Shown: piece by piece, positions 26,286 to 35,938 of the stretch
Numbering within the stretch: the first letter of the stretch is position 1
How the letters are laid out: each line of letters begins with the position of its first letter
Source: an uncultured Eubacteriales bacterium
GTDB taxonomy: Bacteria; Bacillota; Clostridia; Lachnospirales; Lachnospiraceae
DNA length: 51,990 nucleotides
Assembly: GCA_949299375.1 (NCBI GenBank)
Contig: CASGAH010000003.1
Span: forward strand, 1-51,990
Reading direction: 5' to 3'
Position numbers and translations under genes: made by a program
The notes under the pieces: model-generated
What the model was told of the DNA's origin: nothing
Seen by the model: the letters and a program-made list of their open reading frames with translations, nothing else
Databases searched by the model: none

Positions 26286-27634
26286 ACTTTTCTGTACCTC
26301 TTTTCCAGTTCCTCATTGATTGCGGACGCATTTCCCTCCCGGAAGAGCGAACTGCTCACAAGATTGTACTGAAAGTCCAGATTCGTGGGAATGCCTTCAA
26401 TGACCAGTTCTCCGAGCGCGCTTCGCATTTTCCGGACGGCCTCCTCTCTGCTGTCCGCGTGGACGATCACTTTGGCAAGCATCGAGTCATAATACGGGGG
26501 AACCTGATATCCATTGTAGAGAAGCGAGTCGACGCGCACGCCGTTTCCTCCTGGGAGGTAAAGATTGGTAATTGTCCCTGCGCACGGAAGGAAGCCCCGC
26601 TCCGGGTCTTCCGCGCTGATCCGGCATTCGATGGCGTGCCCGCGCACCGAAACGTCCGTCTGGCGATACGGAAGCGTCTCCCCGGCGGAAATCCGAATCA
26701 TCTGTTTGATCAAATCGATTCCCGTCACCATCTCCGTCACCGGATGCTCCACCTGGATTCTTGTGTTCATCTCCATGAAATAGAAGTTTCGGTCTTTGTC
26801 CACGAGAAACTCGACCGTTCCGGCGCTGTAGTAGCCCGCAGCTTTTGCGGCCCGCACAGCGGCCTCCCCCATCTTCTGGCGAAGCGCGTCATCCACAAAC
26901 AGGGCCGGCGTCTCCTCCACAAGCTTTTGATGTTTGCGCTGAATGGTACAGTCGCGTTCCCCGAGATGAATCGTGTTTCCGCTCTTGTCAGACAGAATCT
27001 GCACTTCGATGTGGCGGGCATTTTCGAGATATTTCTCCAGATACATTTTGTCATCGCCAAATGCCTGCATCGTTTCCCGCTGTGCCATCTCAAACAGATC
27101 TGTAAATTCCCTGGAAGATCTCGCCACGCGCATCCCTTTTCCGCCTCCGCCGGCGCACGCCTTGATCATGACCGGGTATCCCATCTCATCCGCCAGCCGT
27201 TTTCCTTCCGCCGCGTCCGTCAGCGCCTCCTCGGTTCCCGGAATAACCGGAACACCCGCCTGAATCATCGTCTTTCTGGCCTCCGACTTATTTCCCATCC
27301 GCTCAATGCTCTCCGGGGATGGACCAATGAAGTCGATTCCGCAGCGAATGCACATCCGGGCGAATTTTGTATTTTCTGACAGGAAACCAAATCCGGGATG
27401 GATTGCCTGAGCACCCGAGGAGACGGCAGCGCTCAATATTTCTTCCATATTCAAGTAACTGTCTTTGGGCCGTTCCGGTCCGATGCAGATGCAGGTGTCT
27501 GCCAGCTGTGCGTGCAGCGCCTCCCGATCTGCGGTGGAACAAACTGCCACCGTCTCAATTCCCATTTCGCGGCAGGCCCTTATGATGCGCACCGCAATTT
27601 CCCCACGATTTGCGATCAATATTTTCTGATACAT
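26279..27634 (-). CDS. accC: Biotin carboxylase subunit of acetyl-CoA carboxylase
   Basis: ATP-grasp enzyme that carboxylates biotin on AccB. It opens with [20 protein letters not shown]; the glycine-rich ATP loop [14 protein letters not shown], the catalytic stretch [15 protein letters not shown] and [12 protein letters not shown] are all present. Start at ATG 27634 with AGGAGA 6 nt upstream; the 13-residue longer frame is not supported. Length 451, standard. Confidence 0.96.
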   Translation of the reverse strand: MYQKILIANRGEIAVRIIRACREMGIETVAVCSTADREALHAQLADTCICIGPERPKDSYLNMEEILSAAVSSGAQAIHPGFGFLSENTKFARMCIRCGIDFIGPSPESIERMGNKSEARKTMIQAGVPVIPGTEEALTDAAEGKRLADEMGYPVMIKACAGGGGKGMRVARSSREFTDLFEMAQRETMQAFGDDKMYLEKYLENARHIEVQILSDKSGNTIHLGERDCTIQRKHQKLVEETPALFVDDALRQKMGEAAVRAAKAAGYYSAGTVEFLVDKDRNFYFMEMNTRIQVEHPVTEMVTGIDLIKQMIRISAGETLPYRQTDVSVRGHAIECRISAEDPERGFLPCAGTITNLYLPGGNGVRVDSLLYNGYQVPPYYDSMLAKVIVHADSREEAVRKMRSALGELVIEGIPTNLDFQYNLVSSSLFREGNASAINEELEKRYRKVC

Positions 27635-27704
27635 AATGTCTCCTGTTCTCTTTTCTCTCCTCATCGCCAGCATTCCGCGTTCCAGGCAATGGCACTCGGA
27701 CGGT

Positions 27705-28127
27705 TTACTGGATCACAAATGTCAATTCCGCCTGCGCACACACGACGTCGCCCCGGTAAGCCACTGCTTTTCCGATTCCGACCGGACCTCTGATTTGAAT
27801 CAGCTCGGTCTCCAGGCGCAGCAAGTCGCCCGGGACAACCTTTTGGCGAAACCGCGCTTTGTTGATGCCGCCAAAGAAGGCAATTTTGCCCTTGTAGTCT
27901 TCGTGTGACAAGAGTGCCACCGCTCCGACCTGTGCGAGTGCCTCACAGATCAGTACGCCCGGCATAACCGGCTCCTGCGGAAAATGCCCCGGGAAAAATG
28001 GCTCATTGTATGTCACTGCCTTATATCCTACCGCCCGCTTCCCCGGCTCCAGCTCATCGATTCGATCTACGAGCAAAAAAGGCGCCCGGTGCGGCAAAAT
28101 CTCCATAATTTGTTTTGTGTTGAGCAT
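27705..28127 (-). CDS. fabZ: 3-hydroxyacyl-ACP dehydratase
   Basis: Hot-dog fold dehydratase of the elongation cycle. The catalytic His13 ([13 protein letters not shown]) and Glu62 ([12 protein letters not shown]), together with [14 protein letters not shown], are intact. Length 140. It lies 7 bp after accB and 70 bp before accC in transcription order. Confidence 0.96.
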   Translation of the reverse strand: MLNTKQIMEILPHRAPFLLVDRIDELEPGKRAVGYKAVTYNEPFFPGHFPQEPVMPGVLICEALAQVGAVALLSHEDYKGKIAFFGGINKARFRQKVVPGDLLRLETELIQIRGPVGIGKAVAYRGDVVCAQAELTFVIQ

Positions 28128-28134
28128 ACGTTCC

Positions 28135-28683
28135 TCATTTCTGCGCGCTTCTCACCCGGATAAGCGGCTGTTCATATTCTACCAGCTTGTTGTTTTCAAC
28201 AAGAATTTCTTCCACAATTCCATCGCAGTCCGACTCGATCTCATTCATCAGCTTCATGGCCTCCACGATGCCTACGACCTGTCCGCTTCGAATGACATCT
28301 CCGACGCGAACGAACGGTTCCGCCCCTTCCTGCGGCGCCGCATAGAAGGTTCCAACCATCGGAGAGACGATTACATGATCGCCTGCCCCTTCTTTTGCGA
28401 ACGTCTCTGCAAGCGTCTCCCCGGACGGCGCAGGAGACTGCGGCTCTGTCTTTTCGACGTCTTCTTTTTCTGCTTTCAAAGCTTCCCGGCGGGGGCATGC
28501 GTCAAAGCGGCTGCGCTTTTCCTCTGCCTCGCTTGTCTTTGCTTTCTTTGTCTTCTTTTTCGTTTCCTTCTTTGCACCCTTGATTTTGAGCATTGTCTCC
28601 GCATCCTCATAGGCAAAGAAGGTAAGTCCGGCATCTGCCACCCGGTCAATCACCGTCAGGATTTCTTCTAATTCAAATTTCAT
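28135..28683 (-). CDS. accB: Biotin carboxyl carrier protein of acetyl-CoA carboxylase
   Basis: Carries biotin on Lys144 (EAMKLMNEI) in the C-terminal biotinyl domain (about residues 103-178, with [14 protein letters not shown]). A Lys/Thr-rich then Ala/Pro linker (about 36-95) joins it to the N-terminal [16 protein letters not shown] segment. The linker is strongly basic, [13 protein letters not shown], which is unusual against the Ala/Pro linkers of E. coli. Length 182. Its start overlaps the fabF stop by 4 bp (ATGA). Confidence 0.94.
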   Translation of the reverse strand: MKFELEEILTVIDRVADAGLTFFAYEDAETMLKIKGAKKETKKKTKKAKTSEAEEKRSRFDACPRREALKAEKEDVEKTEPQSPAPSGETLAETFAKEGAGDHVIVSPMVGTFYAAPQEGAEPFVRVGDVIRSGQVVGIVEAMKLMNEIESDCDGIVEEILVENNKLVEYEQPLIRVRSAQK

Positions 28684-29927
28684 TGTTTCTCACCCGATGA
28701 TTCATACTTTTTTATGAGGAGGCTTCCGTTATGGCCTCCAAACCCGAGGGAGTTGCTGATGGCGGCGTTTACGCTGCGGTGTACCGGTTCCTTCGTATAA
28801 TTCAAATCCATTTCTCCCTCTGATTTCTCAAATCCCGCCGTCGCATGAATATAATCTTCCATAACCGATTTGACGCAGACAATCAGTTCCGCTGCACCGG
28901 CTGCCCCAAGCATATGCCCGGTCATCGATTTTGTGGAATTGACATTTAAGCGGTACGCCGCTTCCCCAAAGGCCTTCTTGATGGCGCGCGTCTCATACAA
29001 ATCGTTGTGGTGTGTCCCGGTTCCGTGCGCGTTGACATACGGAACCTCATCCGGAGTCAGCCCCGCCTCCTCCATCGCAAGTGTCATAGCTCTTGCAGCG
29101 CCTTCCCCGTTCTCATCCGGGGATGTGATGTGGAATGCGTCACAGGTTGCACCGTATCCTCCCACTTCCGCCAGGATCCGTGCCCCCCGCGCCAGCGCAT
29201 GTTCCAGCGATTCGAGCACGACAACGCCGGCGCCTTCTCCCATAACAAATCCGGAGCGCTCCGCATCAAAGGGAATGGAGGCATGCTTCGGATCGGTGCT
29301 CGTGCTGAGTGCCGTCAGCGCCGCAAATCCACTGATTCCAAGAGGACAGATGGCAGCCTCGGTTCCGCCTGCCACCATCACGTCGGCATCCCCGCACTGA
29401 ATGGCGCGAAACGCCTCTCCGATGGAGTGGGTTCCGGTTGCGCAGGCCGTCACCACGTTCACACATTTTCCTTTCAGCCCGAAATGGATTGCCACATTCC
29501 CGGCTGCCATGTTGGTAATCATGAGCGGTACAAGAAGCGGCGGAACCCGGTTGGGCCCTTTTGTCGTCAGCTTCGTATGCGCCTGCTCCAGAATCTGGAG
29601 GCTTCCGATGCCGCATCCGACGGAGACACCAATCCGGTTTCTGTCTTCCTCTTCCAGACAAAGTCCCGCATCTTCTACCGCCTGGATTGCCGCCGCCACC
29701 GCATATTGGCTGAACAGCTCCATCCGCTTTGCTTCCTTAAAATCCATGTACTGCTTCGGATCAAAATCATTGACCTGAGCCGCCAACTTTACTTTATAAC
29801 TTGATGTGTCAAAACGGGTCAGCTCGCCAATGCCGACTCTCTGTTCCTTTAAACTGTTCCAAAATTGCTCTACTGTATTTCCGATGGGAGAAATGATTCC
29901 CATTCCCGTCACAACTACCCGTCTCAT
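28680..29927 (-). CDS. fabF: 3-oxoacyl-ACP synthase II
   Basis: Elongating condensing enzyme. The catalytic Cys162 (TACATGTHSIG) and the two His motifs NAHGTGTHHND and STKSMTGHMLGAAG are present. Length 415. It overlaps fabG by one base and accB by four, typical of tight coupling. No fabH gene is in the operon. Confidence 0.96.
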   Translation of the reverse strand: MRRVVVTGMGIISPIGNTVEQFWNSLKEQRVGIGELTRFDTSSYKVKLAAQVNDFDPKQYMDFKEAKRMELFSQYAVAAAIQAVEDAGLCLEEEDRNRIGVSVGCGIGSLQILEQAHTKLTTKGPNRVPPLLVPLMITNMAAGNVAIHFGLKGKCVNVVTACATGTHSIGEAFRAIQCGDADVMVAGGTEAAICPLGISGFAALTALSTSTDPKHASIPFDAERSGFVMGEGAGVVVLESLEHALARGARILAEVGGYGATCDAFHITSPDENGEGAARAMTLAMEEAGLTPDEVPYVNAHGTGTHHNDLYETRAIKKAFGEAAYRLNVNSTKSMTGHMLGAAGAAELIVCVKSVMEDYIHATAGFEKSEGEMDLNYTKEPVHRSVNAAISNSLGFGGHNGSLLIKKYESSGEKQ

Positions 29928-30667
29928 CAGATTCCCATTCCTCCGTCTACCAGAATTGTCTGTCCTGTAATATAGGACGCTTTGTCCGATGCCAGAAAGG
30001 CAACCGTCTCCGCCACATCCTCCGGCGTCCCCATCCGTTTTTGCGGAATCTGTGCAAGAATCGCATCCTTCACCTTTTGGGGAAGCACGGCCGTCATCTC
30101 GGTGTCAATGTATCCCGGCGCAACTGCATTGACGGTGATGCTGCGTCCCGCCAATTCTTTTGCCAGGCTTTTTGTCATTCCGATGACACCCGCCTTTGCC
30201 GCGCAGTAATTGATCTGTCCGGCGTTTCCGTGAACTCCTGTGATAGAGGAAATATTGACAATTCTTCCATATCTTTTCTTCATCATCCGTTTCCCTGCCA
30301 GTCTCATGCAGAGGAAGCTTCCCTTCAAATTGGTCTGAATGACCTGGTCAAACTCTTCCTCACTCATGCGCACCGCAAGGTTGTCTCTTGTAATCCCGGC
30401 ATTGTTCACCAAAATATCAACGCTTCCAAGCTGCTGTGCCGCTTCCTGAAACATCCGCTCGCAGTCGTCTGCTTTGGAGACATCGGCCTGGATTGCCACT
30501 GCGTTTCGTCCCATCTCCCGGATCTCCTCCACGGTCTTTTCCGCCTGCTCTCTGGAACCGCTGTAATTCACAGCGACATCCGCCCCGTAACGAGCCAATG
30601 TCAGCGCAATCGCCCGTCCGATTCCTCTTCCTGCGCCCGTCACAAGCGCCGCCTTTCCCTCTAACAT
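29927..30667 (-). CDS. fabG: 3-oxoacyl-ACP reductase
   Basis: NADPH-dependent short-chain reductase. Cofactor motif [12 protein letters not shown] (residues 10-21), NNAG (88-91), and the Ser-Tyr-Lys set (NISSITG, Tyr154 and Lys158 in YCAAK) are intact. Length 246. Confidence 0.96.
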   Translation of the reverse strand: MLEGKAALVTGAGRGIGRAIALTLARYGADVAVNYSGSREQAEKTVEEIREMGRNAVAIQADVSKADDCERMFQEAAQQLGSVDILVNNAGITRDNLAVRMSEEEFDQVIQTNLKGSFLCMRLAGKRMMKKRYGRIVNISSITGVHGNAGQINYCAAKAGVIGMTKSLAKELAGRSITVNAVAPGYIDTEMTAVLPQKVKDAILAQIPQKRMGTPEDVAETVAFLASDKASYITGQTILVDGGMGI

Positions 30668-30717
30668 TCTTCCTCTTTTCCGCGCGGCTGTTTTCGCGCA
30701 TCTATTTTCTTTGCAAA

Positions 30718-31644
30718 TTATTCGTGATCCTGTTCTAACAGTTGTCTGAGATCTGCTGGCGTCTCCACATGAAATACCGAGACAGAACGGTCAATCTTTT
30801 TTGCGAAATTGCTCAGCGTCCTTCCGGGACCGATTTCAATAAAACGGTCCGCCCCTTCGCGGATCATGTACTCCATGCTCTGCTGCCAGCGCACCGGGGA
30901 GCAGACCTGCTGCCCGAGAAGCGTCCTGATTTCCTGCGGATCGCTGGCACCGGAAGCCGTCACATTGGAGACAAACGGAATTTCCGGTTCCTGAAGTTTT
31001 GCGCTGTCCAGAAGCGCTTTAAGCTTCTGACCCGCCTCTTTTAAAAGCGGAGAATGGAACGGACCGCTGACATTCAGCGGAACCGCCCTCAGCGCTCCCG
31101 CCTCCAGAAGCTTTTTGGCTGCCCGATCCACCGCCTGCTTTTCTCCGGAAATCACCTGCTGTCCGGGGCAATTGTAGTTTGCCACCGTCACGACTCCCTC
31201 TGTCTCTGCGCAGATCGATTCGATCGGAAGCGGCTTCCTGCTGATGATGGCCGTCATTCCCCCGAACCCTGCCGGAACCGCATCCTCCATGTATCGGCCC
31301 CTCTGACATACAATCCGAACCGCATCCTCCAAAGACAATGCCCCCGCGGCGGTCAGCGCACAATACTCTCCAAGGCTTAGCCCGGCAGTCAGATCCGCCC
31401 GGATGCCTTCCGAGCGCACCGCCGCCAAGATGGCGCAGCTCGCCGTCAATAGAACCGGCTGCGTGTACGCTGTCTCATTGATTTTTTCCGCACCGTCAAA
31501 GCAAATGTCCTCCACAGAAAATCCCGCCGCCTTGGACGCCCGGAAAAACACATCCCTGCTCTCTTCATATGTGTCAAAAAACTCCCGTGCCATCCCCACA
31601 TACTGAGAACCCTGACCCGGAAAAATAAATGCTGTTTTTTTCAC
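30718..31644 (-). CDS. fabD: Malonyl-CoA:ACP transacylase
   Basis: Loads malonyl onto [14 protein letters not shown] opens the fold, the nucleophile Ser90 is in [11 protein letters not shown], and the active-site His197 in GPFHSPLL. Length 308. Located between fabK and fabG. Confidence 0.96.
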   Translation of the reverse strand: MKKTAFIFPGQGSQYVGMAREFFDTYEESRDVFFRASKAAGFSVEDICFDGAEKINETAYTQPVLLTASCAILAAVRSEGIRADLTAGLSLGEYCALTAAGALSLEDAVRIVCQRGRYMEDAVPAGFGGMTAIISRKPLPIESICAETEGVVTVANYNCPGQQVISGEKQAVDRAAKKLLEAGALRAVPLNVSGPFHSPLLKEAGQKLKALLDSAKLQEPEIPFVSNVTASGASDPQEIRTLLGQQVCSPVRWQQSMEYMIREGADRFIEIGPGRTLSNFAKKIDRSVSVFHVETPADLRQLLEQDHE

Positions 31645-31698
31645 TTGTTCCCCGCTTTCTCCTATGCCGTCTCTTGTTCGGACAAAGATTTCTCTCCG

Positions 31699-32649
31699 TC
31701 ACACAAAAGACTGGCATCTCCTGGCGCAGTCTTTCAGGACATCCTCTGCCTGATTTATGATCTCTTCCATCATCTCCTGACAGGTCTGCTCTTTTTTTAC
31801 CAGTCCCGCAATCTGTCCTGACATCACAGAACCGTACATGACGTCGCCTTCCTGCACTGCCTTTCTCAGGCCGCCCAGTGTCAGAAGCTCCAGCTCCTCA
31901 AAGCTCTTGCCTTCCTGTTCCAGCTTCAAATATTCCCTTGTCATCTTGTTGCGAAGCACACGGATGGGATGTCCGGTCGATCTTCCCGTCACGACGGTGT
32001 CAATGTCTTTTGCCTGGAGCACTTTCTCCTTATAGTTCGGGTGAATGACGCACTCTTTGGCGACAAGGAAGCGGGTTCCCATCTGCACTCCGGATGCCCC
32101 AAGCATCATGGCAGCGGCAAATCCTCTCCCGTCGCCGATGCCTCCGGCGGCAATAACCGGAATCGTCACCGCGTCTGCCACCTGGGGAACAAGTGTCATC
32201 GTCGTAGCCTCTCCAATGTGTCCTCCGGATTCGCATCCCTCCGCAATGACGGCATCCGCTCCGGCGCGCTGCATCATCTTTGCCAGCGCCACCGAGGCCA
32301 CGACCGGAATCACAACAATTCCCGCCGCTTTCCACTGCTTCATGTACGGCCCCGGATTTCCGGCCCCGGTCGTCACAACCTGAACCTTCTCCTCCACGAC
32401 AAGCCTTGCAATGTCTTCTGCATGCGGGCTTAACAGCATAATGTTTACACCGAAGGGGCGCTGTGTCAGCTCCCTCGTTTTTCGAATCTCTTCTTTTACA
32501 TATTCATAGGGGGCATTCGCCGCGGCAATAATTCCGAGTCCGCCGGCATTGGAGACGGCAGCGGCAAGCGAATGTTCTGCCACCCATGCCATTCCCCCCT
32601 GTATGATTGGAATCTGTATGCCAAGCAATTGTGTGATTGCTGTCTCCAT
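31699..32649 (-). CDS. fabK: Enoyl-ACP reductase II (FMN-dependent)
   Basis: Last reduction of each elongation cycle; FabK replaces FabI in many clostridia. IPIIQGGMAWVAEHSLAAAVSNAGGLG, NIMLLSPHAED, the catalytic-His motif AEGCESGGHIGEATT and PVIAAGGIGDGRGFAAAMMLGA are typical. Length 316. Its stop touches the acpP coding end by one base. The related NPD protein at the other end of the operon (23399-24442) has a different C-terminus. Confidence 0.95.
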   Translation of the reverse strand: METAITQLLGIQIPIIQGGMAWVAEHSLAAAVSNAGGLGIIAAANAPYEYVKEEIRKTRELTQRPFGVNIMLLSPHAEDIARLVVEEKVQVVTTGAGNPGPYMKQWKAAGIVVIPVVASVALAKMMQRAGADAVIAEGCESGGHIGEATTMTLVPQVADAVTIPVIAAGGIGDGRGFAAAMMLGASGVQMGTRFLVAKECVIHPNYKEKVLQAKDIDTVVTGRSTGHPIRVLRNKMTREYLKLEQEGKSFEELELLTLGGLRKAVQEGDVMYGSVMSGQIAGLVKKEQTCQEMMEEIINQAEDVLKDCARRCQSFV

Positions 32650-32882
32650 TATGCTTCCATTCCTCTCTCTTTCAGATAATCTGCCACTGCCTGAATTGTT
32701 GTGAGCTGTTCCAAATCTTCTGTCGGAATTTCAATGTCATAATTTTCTTCCAGCGCCATCACAAGCTCAAACAGATCCAGAGAATCTGCATTTAAGTCGG
32801 ATTTGAAGTTTGTCTCCGGTGTCAAATCGGAAACCTCTGTCTGAAGCTGCTCTGCTGTAATTTCCATAATCTTCTCTAACAT
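32649..32882 (-). CDS. acpP: Acyl carrier protein
   Basis: Carries the growing acyl chain on 4'-phosphopantetheine at Ser34 (LNADSLDLFEL). With the start at ATG 32882 (MLEKIMEITA) the protein has 77 residues and the expected four-helix acidic pattern; AGAGGAAA precedes it. It is the first gene of the fatty acid block. There is no clear promoter directly upstream, so transcription may come through from the sigma-factor pair. Confidence 0.95.
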   Translation of the reverse strand: MLEKIMEITAEQLQTEVSDLTPETNFKSDLNADSLDLFELVMALEENYDIEIPTEDLEQLTTIQAVADYLKERGMEA

Positions 32883-32914
32883 TTCTTTTTTCCTCTTTCT
32901 TTCTTTTTTTTGAT

Positions 32915-32940
32915 CAGGATTTTGCAATCGTCTTATCCTG
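32915..32940 (-). promoter_or_regulatory. Inverted repeat upstream of acpP
   Basis: CAGGAT (32915-32920) and ATCCTG (32935-32940) are separated by 14 bp in the gap between the small membrane protein gene and acpP. It may be an operator or an mRNA hairpin; it does not match the FabT consensus that I know. Confidence 0.25.
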
Positions 32941-32965
32941 GTGTGTTATTTCTCATTCAGGCGGT

Positions 32966-33205
32966 TTATGCCGCTCTGCGAAAAACATCGTACTTTTTAA
33001 AGACAAGCACAATCACTCCGGTCAGTGCGACCGAGCTGGCGGCAATTCCGGACCAGACCGCAATCCGCTTTCCGCTCCATTTCCGTCCTGTTTCCGAAGA
33101 AGTTTCAAACCGCTCCAGATCCTGTTCCAGCGCGATTTCTTCCAGGAGCGACAAATCAATTTGACTCATCATATCAATCAGGCGATATGAACTCCAAAGG
33201 CTCAC
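32966..33205 (-). CDS. Small single-pass membrane protein, probable anti-sigma partner
   Basis: A 79-residue protein with an acidic cytoplasmic N-terminus (SLLEEIALEQDLERFE) and one C-terminal membrane helix (about residues 48-69) ending in basic residues. It overlaps the sigma-factor gene by 4 bp (ATGA). Translational coupling to a sigma factor and the topology suggest an anti-sigma factor, but no zinc-binding or other known anti-sigma motif is visible. Confidence 0.55.
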   Translation of the reverse strand: MSLWSSYRLIDMMSQIDLSLLEEIALEQDLERFETSSETGRKWSGKRIAVWSGIAASSVALTGVIVLVFKKYDVFRRAA

Positions 33206-33762
33206 TTCATCATCTCCTTTTCATAGCTTTTTTTCATTTTCTTCCTCAGCCTGGAAATTCTGCTGTCCACTGCTGTCTCAGAAAGTTCCATCGCTTCCGC
33301 AATCTGACTTGTACTTTGCAGATAGTAAAAGCGGCGCAAGATGATCTCTCTGTCCTTTTTTTTCAGAGAGCGGATAATCTGGTTGAGTACTACAATCTCC
33401 TCCCGCACAATCACTGCCTGTTCCGGATTCTGGCTGTAATCTATGTATTCCTCCAGAAGAGTGTCCGCATCGTCTGTGTGCTCCACTTCCTCCAGTCTGC
33501 CAAGTTTTTTCCGGTAATTCAGGGCGGTATTTCTTGTGATTGCCTTGAGGTACGTTTTGAAGGACGCCTGTTCCTCATCATACTGTGCCCCATGAGTCCA
33601 AAGTTTCATGTAGACATCGTTGACGCACTCCTCTACATACGTATCCCGATCCGGAAGAATCGTGGCGGCAATATATCGGATCAGTTTCTCATACCGCTCG
33701 ATCATCAATTCAATTCCGCGCTGATCTCTCTGTGCAAGAAGCTCTACAATATCATCATCCAC
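33202..33762 (-). CDS. Sigma-70 family (ECF-type) RNA polymerase sigma factor
   Basis: Region 2 (GIELMIERYEKLIRYIAATI, ECVNDVYMKLW, FKTYLKAITRNTALNYRKK) and region 4 (LIIRSLKKKDREIILRRFYY-like stretch with AEAMELSETAVDSRISRLRK as the DNA-binding helix-turn-helix) are present with no region 3, as in ECF factors. Start is taken at the GTG at 33762 with AAGGGGG upstream; the frame further upstream is unlikely. Length 186. A weak extended -10 (TATAAG) lies about 60 bp upstream. Confidence 0.82.
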   Translation of the reverse strand: MDDDIVELLAQRDQRGIELMIERYEKLIRYIAATILPDRDTYVEECVNDVYMKLWTHGAQYDEEQASFKTYLKAITRNTALNYRKKLGRLEEVEHTDDADTLLEEYIDYSQNPEQAVIVREEIVVLNQIIRSLKKKDREIILRRFYYLQSTSQIAEAMELSETAVDSRISRLRKKMKKSYEKEMMK

Positions 33763-33861
33763 CGTTCTTCCCCCTTTCTCCGTCAGATTACGCCTTTGCC
33801 GCGCACACCGGCATTCCAAATCACTTTGCCCTCATTTACTTATACAACAGAAATGAAAAAA

Positions 33862-33891
33862 CCTTGCAAAAAAATCAAAACTTTTGCAAGG
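33862..33891. terminator. Bidirectional-looking terminator after the MarR-type gene
   Basis: CCTTGCAAAA (33862-33871) pairs perfectly with TTTTGCAAGG (33882-33891) around a 10-nt AT loop. T runs are present on both strands. On the minus strand it follows the MarR-type gene and precedes the sigma-factor gene. Confidence 0.7.
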
Positions 33892-33919
33892 TTTTTTTCT
33901 TTTTCGTTTCTTTTTTGTT

Positions 33920-34414
33920 TTAGCGAACGCGATTTTGGCCAAGTTCCTCTTGCATGATGGCCTCCAGACGGTGCATCATCTGAATCAGCTGAATAAAATC
34001 CTCTTTTCCGAATTGTTCGATCACGGTCTCATAGAAGTCCTTCAATATTTCTTCCTGCTTTTTTAGTTTTTCTCTCCCCAGATCGGTGATAGTGATGTAC
34101 GTCCCTTTCCTCCCTTTCCCGTCGTGGGTCCAAATGAGGAGTCCCTTATCCCTCAGTTTTCCGATCATTTTTGACGTCTGGGAAATGGAGAGCTGCAATT
34201 GATCTGCGATTTCTCTCAAATATATTTTTTGTTCCTGCTTTGGCTGCCCCTGGTCCATCCGCTTTGCAAGGCAAAGCGTCACATACCCGGGAACAGACAG
34301 TTCCTCAAACAGTTCTTTCATACTCGCCCGGTTCATCAGATATTTCTGATACGTCATTTCATTGGAAAGTTGCGTCAAATCTGATGTCATAGATAACGGC
34401 TGCATCGATTCCAT
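33920..34414 (-). CDS. MarR-family transcriptional regulator (possibly FabT-like)
   Basis: A 164-residue winged-helix protein: the recognition region QKIYLREIADQLQLSISQTSKMIGKLRDKGLL (about residues 81-113) is followed by the wing WTHDGKGRKGTYITIT and a C-terminal dimer helix. AAGGGGAG precedes the ATG at 34414. FabT, the MarR repressor of fatty acid operons in Gram-positive bacteria, usually lies directly upstream of fabH-acpP; this gene is 1 kb upstream of acpP. The palindrome at 34480-34493 is a probable autoregulatory site. Confidence 0.75.
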   Translation of the reverse strand: MESMQPLSMTSDLTQLSNEMTYQKYLMNRASMKELFEELSVPGYVTLCLAKRMDQGQPKQEQKIYLREIADQLQLSISQTSKMIGKLRDKGLLIWTHDGKGRKGTYITITDLGREKLKKQEEILKDFYETVIEQFGKEDFIQLIQMMHRLEAIMQEELGQNRVR

Positions 34415-34479
34415 CGAATCTCTCCCCTTTCTGATGGATTATTTTTTTGGCGGACCCCCTTTCTCTTCCCGCTATGTTT

Positions 34480-34493
34480 TATAGTATACTATA
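34480..34493 (-). promoter_or_regulatory. 14-bp perfect palindrome overlapping the MarR gene promoter
   Basis: TATAGTATACTATA is identical to its own reverse complement and contains the -10 box TATACT of the promoter for the MarR-type gene on the minus strand; an AGGACA -35 is 17 bp upstream. It is 66 bp from the start codon. This is the usual position for MarR-family autorepression. Confidence 0.6.
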
Positions 34494-34559
34494 TTTTTCT
34501 TGCCCTGTCCTCCCAAATTTCCATGAAATTTTTCTAAATATTTTCAAATATGGGCCGCA

Positions 34560-35810
34560 TCAGCGATCTGCCCAGTCTCCATTTTCAAACAGCAACACCT
34601 CTTCTCCGTCGCTTTTGATTCCTGTGATCGTCAGATCCGACGTCCCTACCATAAAGTCAACATGATTCATCGAAGTGTTTCCGCCGGCCTGCAAAAGTTC
34701 TTCCTCGCTCATTGCTGCTCCGCCCTCGATTGTCGTCGGATAGCAGGCGCCAAGAGCGAAATGGCAGGATGCATTTTCATCAAACAATGTATGATAAAAC
34801 AATGTTTTCATCTGAGAAATGGGGGAGGTGTACGGAACAAGCGCCACTTCGCCGAGATGTCTGGATCCCTCATCTCCGTCGAGAATTGATTTTAATGTCT
34901 CGATGCCCTCCTGCGCATGGTAGTCGACAACTTTTCCTCCCTGAAATGTCAGGGAGAAGTTTTTAATCATCGTTCCCCGGTAGCTAAGCGGCATGGAGCT
35001 GACAATCGTTCCCTCTGCCATCTCCCGATGCGGCATCGTAAAGATTTCCTCTGTCGGCATATTCGCCATAAAAACCGTTCCTGTGCCGGATTTTTCGGAT
35101 CCGCCCTCCCATTTATGTCCTTTTACAAGGCCTACGGTAAAGTCTGTTCCAATGCTGTTTTTATAGTGAAGTTTCTCAAATCCGTACTCGTCCATCATCC
35201 GGCATTTTTCCTTGAGAAATGCGTTGTGTTTCTCCCATGCGCTCACGGCGTCGCCATCCCAGACGCGAACGGATTTCAAAATCAGCTCCCACAGTTTCTC
35301 CATTCCCTCTTCCTCGCTCAGCTCGGGGAACACTTTTTTTGCCCATTTTTTCTGGGGAACAGCGGCAACACTCCACGGAACTTCGCTTGCCATCATTCGC
35401 TTGTGATGTTCCTCCAGCGCCTGTTCCAACGCCGCCTCGCGAAGGTGCATCCGCATCGGATCGATTCCCTTTAAGTTTTCCGGATCTCCTCCCGAAACAG
35501 ACAGATGGCCTGCGCCCCGTCTGGAATAATACAGGTAGGACTGCGCCTTCCAGTCCGGCACAGTGGAGAGTGTCTCTTCGGATACATTCTCATAATACTG
35601 TCTCGTCTCGACATCGTCACTCCAGCGCATGATCACTTCTGCGGCGCCCGCAAGATAGGCCTCCTTGATCAGTTCGTGGGCAAAGGCGTAGTGCTCTACG
35701 GGACAGCTGATGACGATCTCCTGTCCCGGCTGTACATTGATGCCGACACGCACCATCAGGCGCGCATATTCCCTCAGTTTTTCTTCCGCAATTCCGTTTC
35801 GGTAACTCAT
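34560..35810 (-). CDS. M29-family aminopeptidase (AmpS/PepS type)
   Basis: Metal-dependent cytosolic aminopeptidase. The 416-residue protein follows the family pattern from LREYARLMVRVGINVQPGQ through GTDFTVGLVKGHKWEGG and MANMPTEEIFTMPHREMAEG to ALGACYPTTIEGG and NTSMNHVDFMVGTSDLTITG, with the Glu, His and Asp metal ligands in place. A good promoter lies upstream at 35868-35896. No operon partner is evident. Confidence 0.92.
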   Translation of the reverse strand: MSYRNGIAEEKLREYARLMVRVGINVQPGQEIVISCPVEHYAFAHELIKEAYLAGAAEVIMRWSDDVETRQYYENVSEETLSTVPDWKAQSYLYYSRRGAGHLSVSGGDPENLKGIDPMRMHLREAALEQALEEHHKRMMASEVPWSVAAVPQKKWAKKVFPELSEEEGMEKLWELILKSVRVWDGDAVSAWEKHNAFLKEKCRMMDEYGFEKLHYKNSIGTDFTVGLVKGHKWEGGSEKSGTGTVFMANMPTEEIFTMPHREMAEGTIVSSMPLSYRGTMIKNFSLTFQGGKVVDYHAQEGIETLKSILDGDEGSRHLGEVALVPYTSPISQMKTLFYHTLFDENASCHFALGACYPTTIEGGAAMSEEELLQAGGNTSMNHVDFMVGTSDLTITGIKSDGEEVLLFENGDWADR

Positions 35811-35867
35811 TGTCTCCTCTTTTCCGCCGAGGCTCCTCGTGCCCGGCTATTTTGTTGAATGCCTGAC

Positions 35868-35896
35868 ATTGTAGCATAGAACCGTCCGCTTTGCAA
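35868..35896 (-). promoter_or_regulatory. Sigma-A-type promoter for the M29 aminopeptidase gene
   Basis: On the minus strand TTGCAA (35891-35896) and TACAAT (35868-35873) are separated by exactly 17 bp, 58 bp upstream of the start codon. Confidence 0.65.
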
Positions 35897-35938
35897 GTGT
35901 TCCCTGGCACGAAGTTTGTGCGGGATCCGCCTCTGGCG

